Positions 24,194 to 27,471 of a stretch of DNA of 27,471 nt are shown here, in pieces. The notes under the pieces were generated by a model. The model was given only the letters and a program-made list of their open reading frames with translations, ran no database searches and had not been told where the DNA came from. Within the stretch, counting starts at the first letter, position 1. Every line of letters starts with the position of its first letter. Origin of the DNA: Candidatus Caenarcanales bacterium (lineage in GTDB: Bacteria; Cyanobacteriota; Vampirovibrionia; Caenarcaniphilales; Caenarcanaceae); the NCBI GenBank assembly GCA_947489925.1, contig CANLFK010000006.1:1-27471 (forward strand), given 5' to 3'. Made by a program: the position numbers and the translations under genes.

Positions 24194-24228
24194 CACCTTG
24201 TGTTTAATGTAATTACATTTATTGTCAA
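24194..24228 (-). promoter_or_regulatory. Leader of the methyltransferase: RBS, perfect palindrome and TTGACA
   Basis: On the minus strand: TTGACA (24228-24223), the 14-base perfect palindrome AATGTAATTACATT (24219-24206), and RBS AAGGTG (24199-24194) six bases before ATG 24187. The palindrome may be an operator. A good -10 at normal distance is not seen. Confidence 0.4.
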
Positions 24229-24309
24229 CAACTTAGTAACGATTCTATTTTCTCGAATGAAGTTGGACACGAGGTTGACCTTATAAAACTAAATAGCGGT
24301 GGTATTACT

Positions 24310-24516
24310 TTAAACAACTTCATAATTATAACATTTGACACACCATCCAGTTTCATCACTTATTAAATCGGCAAGCTCTTCATCTGCATCAAACTTTTCT
24401 TCCTCTACTTCAAAAAAATACTCATTTGATAAATCATCAACATCTGTTCCATCTCTATCAAAAATTATATCAAATGCTCTAATAGTTATTTTGCCCATAT
24501 TTTTATATATAGCCAT
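24310..24516 (-). CDS. Small very acidic protein between helicase-nuclease and methyltransferase
   Basis: 68 residues, about 19 Asp/Glu against 6 Lys/Arg. Start KITIRAFDIIF (strand-like), then an acidic middle (FFEVEEEKFDADEELADL) and a C-terminal CVKC with aromatic residues. A CxxC pair could bind metal. It begins 16 bases after the helicase stop, so it is probably in the same operon. Such acidic proteins can be DNA mimics or inhibitors, but no family is recognised; ATG at codon 7 is a second start choice. Confidence 0.55.
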   Translation of the reverse strand: MAIYKNMGKITIRAFDIIFDRDGTDVDDLSNEYFFEVEEEKFDADEELADLISDETGWCVKCYNYEVV

Positions 24517-24532
24517 TTTTCGGCATTATTTA

Positions 24533-27331
24533 TCAGTGTGATACAAATCCTGCAATTGCGAAGTCGTCCGACGCAAGAATGCCCTTACTTGTTTTGCGTG
24601 ATATGATTTTTTCATAGTCAGTTAAAAAGTATGTTTCTGTGAGAAATTCTTTTCCAAATGTTTCTTTTAATCGTGATTGTTCGTATTTAGGAAAAGTAAT
24701 TTCTTTGGTCAATGAATAAGTCCAAAGTTTTTCAATCCGTTCCTCTATATCTTTAAAGTCTTCTTTATAAACTAAATTAAGCGTTTCTGTTGAAATTACA
24801 AATTTATTCACTATGATTTCTCTGCTTGTTTGATTGATAATTCCCATTGATTCCAAAATATTCAATAATAAAGGACATCGCCTTTTTGCTCCTTCATCAG
24901 AAGAAATATCAATTCCGTTTTGGTCACAAAATCTTTCAACAAAAGGTGTTTTGAAAAAATTATCATAAATATAGTTTTTCATTACCGTTTTTTTACGAAG
25001 AATTTTAAGTAGATAGTTCATCATTAATGATACTGCTGGCATTTCAAGGCATAAAGTTTGAAATAGATTTTTTGCTTCTGAATTTTCAGAATTTGATATA
25101 AAATGATTTATTTTTTCATTAAAATAAAATGCTGACTCATTCATATCCCAATTAGGCAAATGTTCTTTTTTTGTTTTGAAGGTATCATTTACATTTTGTA
25201 ATAATTCAGAAAATAAATCTGCCATTTTTTCTCCATCAGGCGTTAATTTTAAAGTAGCTTCTTTATTTTTTAATTTTCTATCATCAACCAAAATTCCCAT
25301 TTCCATAGCACACTGAATTTTATACTTGGTTGAACGCTGTAAAATTCCTAATTCTCCTTCATCATAATTTCCTCTCAACCTAACAAATTTTTCATCTAAC
25401 AAAGATTCTGTTTGATTGCCCTTGCTCATCAATTTTAAAATGTGCAAAATATGACCTAAATGCACACTTGGTGGAAAGAGATAATTCATTTCCGTAAATT
25501 CTCCAATTTCACGAAGAAACTTAACCCACGAACCAAAAATAGTTAAATATCTTCCTGCTTTAAATTCGCCTTGTTCGTTTATTTCTTGCTGAGTTGGCTT
25601 ACGACTTAATAATTCGGCTAAATCGTAGTAAGCTGCAATTAAATCTTCTTTTGTTATTTCTCTACCCGAACTATCTTGTGCATCTAATATTTCTTCTACT
25701 TCTGCATCAAAATGAACTTCACATTTTGGCGAATATTCATAAAGTATTTTTTCAACTCTACTTGTTTTTGGATTTTTCTGTTCACTTTTACCTTGTGAGA
25801 GAAACTCTCTTATTTTATTTGCTTTCTGATAGTTGCTTATAAAGTCAAGAACTACAACCTTATCTTTTCCACCACAAAGCCTTAATCTTCTACCAAGTTG
25901 CTGAATAAATACAGTTTTTGATTCAGTTGGTCGCAAAAATAACAACACTCTTAAATCAGGAAAATCTACACCTTCATTGAATAAATCTACTGTAAATGCA
26001 ACTGTAAACTTATTTTCTCTGAATTGCTTTATTAATTCGTTACGATTTGGGGCTTCTGCTGTAATTGCATAAGATGGTATTCCGTATTCATTAAAAAATT
26101 TAGCCATTGCTTCTGCGTGTTTTATTGAACAACAAAAACCAATCGCTTTATTTCCTTTTCCTTTCTCTAAATATTCAATTAAAATCTGCTCGTTACGGTC
26201 TTTAATTATTAAATATCTGTCAAGGTCTGCGACGTTATATTTATTTCCTTTGTAACGAATTTGCGAATAATCTACATTGTCCTTTAATCCATAATAAGTA
26301 TATGGAACGAGGAAACCATTTTCAATTGCTTCATTTAAGGTGTATTCAAAAACTTTTTGATAGTCAAACAATTCAAAAATATCTTTTCTATCCATTCTGT
26401 CAGGCGTGGCTGTCAAGCCAAGCATAAAGAAATTGGGTTTGAAATAATCAAGGATTATTTGGTAGGACTGTGCTTGTCCGTGGTGTACTTCATCAACAAT
26501 AACGTAGTCGAATTCAGAAGCGTTGTACTTATATAAAATATCTGGGTTTCGCAATGTATCTTTTGATGCAAAAAGAATACGGGCATTAATATTCTCTTTT
26601 ACATCTCCTGTTAAAATACCCAATATTTCTTTTGGATAAATTTTTTCAAAAGCATCTTTTGACTGGCTTAGAATGTCAAGCCTATGAACGATGAAAAGAA
26701 TTTTACCATTTGTATTTTGAGTGTCAAATACTGATAAAAATGTTTTACCTGTACCTGTTGGCAAAACCACAATTCCTTTTTTCCAACCCAAACTCCTCCT
26801 TAAATTAAGTTCCTGCATTGTTTGCTTTTGCAGGTGGTTAGGTTCTACCAAGCTTTCAGATAGTAATTCTGGAATGTTTTTATAAATTAATCTTCTAATA
26901 CTTTCGCTTACTTGTTTTCGCCAAATTGGGTGTTGCAATTGTGAATATGAAAAACGTAAAAGGAAGTAACCCGAACTTAAAATTTCATTTTGTCGGTTTA
27001 AATTGTCGTCATACATTTCTGTTGCAATGACTCCTTCTGCATGATAAGTTTCGCCATTCACTTCTAATGCAATTTTTTTATTGTCCTTCCACAAAACAAA
27101 ATCTATTCTCCTTGTCCTGCCTTCTGAATCAAGAAATGGATATTGTGGAATTACGTATTTTATGTTTTCTTCACCAAGTAAAGGAAATAAAAAATCAGTA
27201 ACAAAAAGCCTTTCACTATCTTGTATAATGCGATTTTTGTAAAATTCTAAATAGTCTTGTAAACTTATTTTAGGTTTACTTTCAAGTGGGTTTCGCCAAT
27301 CAATATTATCTTTTAATTCGTTTTGATTCAT
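24533..27331 (-). CDS. Nuclease-helicase fusion (DUF559/Vsr-like nuclease plus SF2 helicase), restriction-like
   Basis: 932 residues, intact. Residues about 35-150 form a nuclease-like domain: D77 in RRIDFVLW, then LEVNGETYH with E90, N92 and H97, resembling the DUF559/Vsr branch of the PD-(D/E)XK group. The SF2 helicase follows: Walker A PTGTGKT (191-197), DEVHH box (280-284), TATPDR (307-312), FNEGVDFPDL (451-460) and QQLGRRLRL (477-485). The part after 510 (about 420 residues) is helical and not recognised; it may recognise DNA or bind a partner. The layout is like the ResIII subunit of type I/III systems. It leads a minus-strand operon with the acidic protein and the EcoRI-type methylase, so a restriction or defence role is likely. 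27332-27471 upstream holds no clear gene. Confidence 0.82.
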   Translation of the reverse strand: MNQNELKDNIDWRNPLESKPKISLQDYLEFYKNRIIQDSERLFVTDFLFPLLGEENIKYVIPQYPFLDSEGRTRRIDFVLWKDNKKIALEVNGETYHAEGVIATEMYDDNLNRQNEILSSGYFLLRFSYSQLQHPIWRKQVSESIRRLIYKNIPELLSESLVEPNHLQKQTMQELNLRRSLGWKKGIVVLPTGTGKTFLSVFDTQNTNGKILFIVHRLDILSQSKDAFEKIYPKEILGILTGDVKENINARILFASKDTLRNPDILYKYNASEFDYVIVDEVHHGQAQSYQIILDYFKPNFFMLGLTATPDRMDRKDIFELFDYQKVFEYTLNEAIENGFLVPYTYYGLKDNVDYSQIRYKGNKYNVADLDRYLIIKDRNEQILIEYLEKGKGNKAIGFCCSIKHAEAMAKFFNEYGIPSYAITAEAPNRNELIKQFRENKFTVAFTVDLFNEGVDFPDLRVLLFLRPTESKTVFIQQLGRRLRLCGGKDKVVVLDFISNYQKANKIREFLSQGKSEQKNPKTSRVEKILYEYSPKCEVHFDAEVEEILDAQDSSGREITKEDLIAAYYDLAELLSRKPTQQEINEQGEFKAGRYLTIFGSWVKFLREIGEFTEMNYLFPPSVHLGHILHILKLMSKGNQTESLLDEKFVRLRGNYDEGELGILQRSTKYKIQCAMEMGILVDDRKLKNKEATLKLTPDGEKMADLFSELLQNVNDTFKTKKEHLPNWDMNESAFYFNEKINHFISNSENSEAKNLFQTLCLEMPAVSLMMNYLLKILRKKTVMKNYIYDNFFKTPFVERFCDQNGIDISSDEGAKRRCPLLLNILESMGIINQTSREIIVNKFVISTETLNLVYKEDFKDIEERIEKLWTYSLTKEITFPKYEQSRLKETFGKEFLTETYFLTDYEKIISRKTSKGILASDDFAIAGFVSH

Positions 27332-27471
27332 TTTAATAGACTACTTTAAGTACCTAGACAAAAGAAATATGGTGTTTTGTGTTGATGGAATTTAATATTT
27401 CATTGAGTGCCTGCTTAAGTGAGTTAAAATTAATATATGCAGAAAACGGAATCCATAAATACTTGATAAAC

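Noticed and set aside
27436..27465. Plus-strand ATG near the right edge
   Set aside because: Stops after nine codons (TGA, then TAA).
27430..27471. Thirteen codons open on the minus strand from the right edge to TAA
   Set aside because: Too short to assign; could be a gene tail but cannot be supported.
1..27471. CRISPR array or rRNA
   Set aside because: No regularly spaced repeats and no rRNA-like segments were seen.

Overview
The window is a 27.5 kb piece of a very AT-rich bacterial chromosome. Genes are tightly packed and many start with TTG or GTG; few have a strong Shine-Dalgarno sequence. The best lineage clue is the S1 protein. Its start, with the acidic/aromatic lead-in to the first S1 domain, resembles cyanobacterial S1. 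The low GC, a squalene/phytoene synthase, a ferredoxin-dependent 2-oxoacid oxidoreductase and the lack of photosynthesis genes fit a non-photosynthetic relative of Cyanobacteria (Melainabacteria/Vampirovibrionia type). This is an inference, not a proof. TAG and TGA both end intact genes here, so neither stop codon looks reassigned.

Layout. 1-3084 (minus): a glycine-zipper protein, a protein with a possible phosphodiester-glycosidase-like C-terminus, and a VanW protein cut by the left edge. 3204-3844: a MerR regulator divergent from a very small exported cysteine-rich peptide, with a MerR-type promoter between them. 3863-4913: an Rpn/PD-(D/E)XK transposase-like gene bracketed by repeats. 4966-5862: a rhomboid protease with a zinc ribbon. 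6044-9572 (plus): korB, a degenerate ABC exporter and a squalene/phytoene synthase, closely spaced. 9685-12946: a degenerate receiver/PPM-phosphatase/anti-sigma-like fusion, convergent with a large Asn-rich protein. 13062-13338: a MITE-like element with 12-bp terminal inverted repeats. 13404-16119: a secreted CHAP hydrolase, ribosomal protein S1 and tRNA-Ala(UGC). 16141-17467: two small membrane ORFs and a purine nucleoside phosphorylase, linked by ATGA overlaps. 17515-19602: two divergent secreted proteins. 19736-23127: a NUDIX hydrolase, a Gfo/Idh/MocA-like oxidoreductase and an ammonium transporter fused to CBS domains.

23259-27331 (minus) is a probable defence island. A 932-residue protein joins a DUF559/Vsr-like nuclease domain to a superfamily 2 helicase. 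It is followed by a 68-residue very acidic protein and an EcoRI-type adenine methyltransferase. The methyltransferase appears broken twice, by an apparent one-base loss just after the start and by an in-frame TAG, while the nuclease-helicase is intact. A restriction-like enzyme without its methylase would normally be dangerous, so this is the most interesting part of the window. The MerR/cysteine-rich peptide pair comes next.
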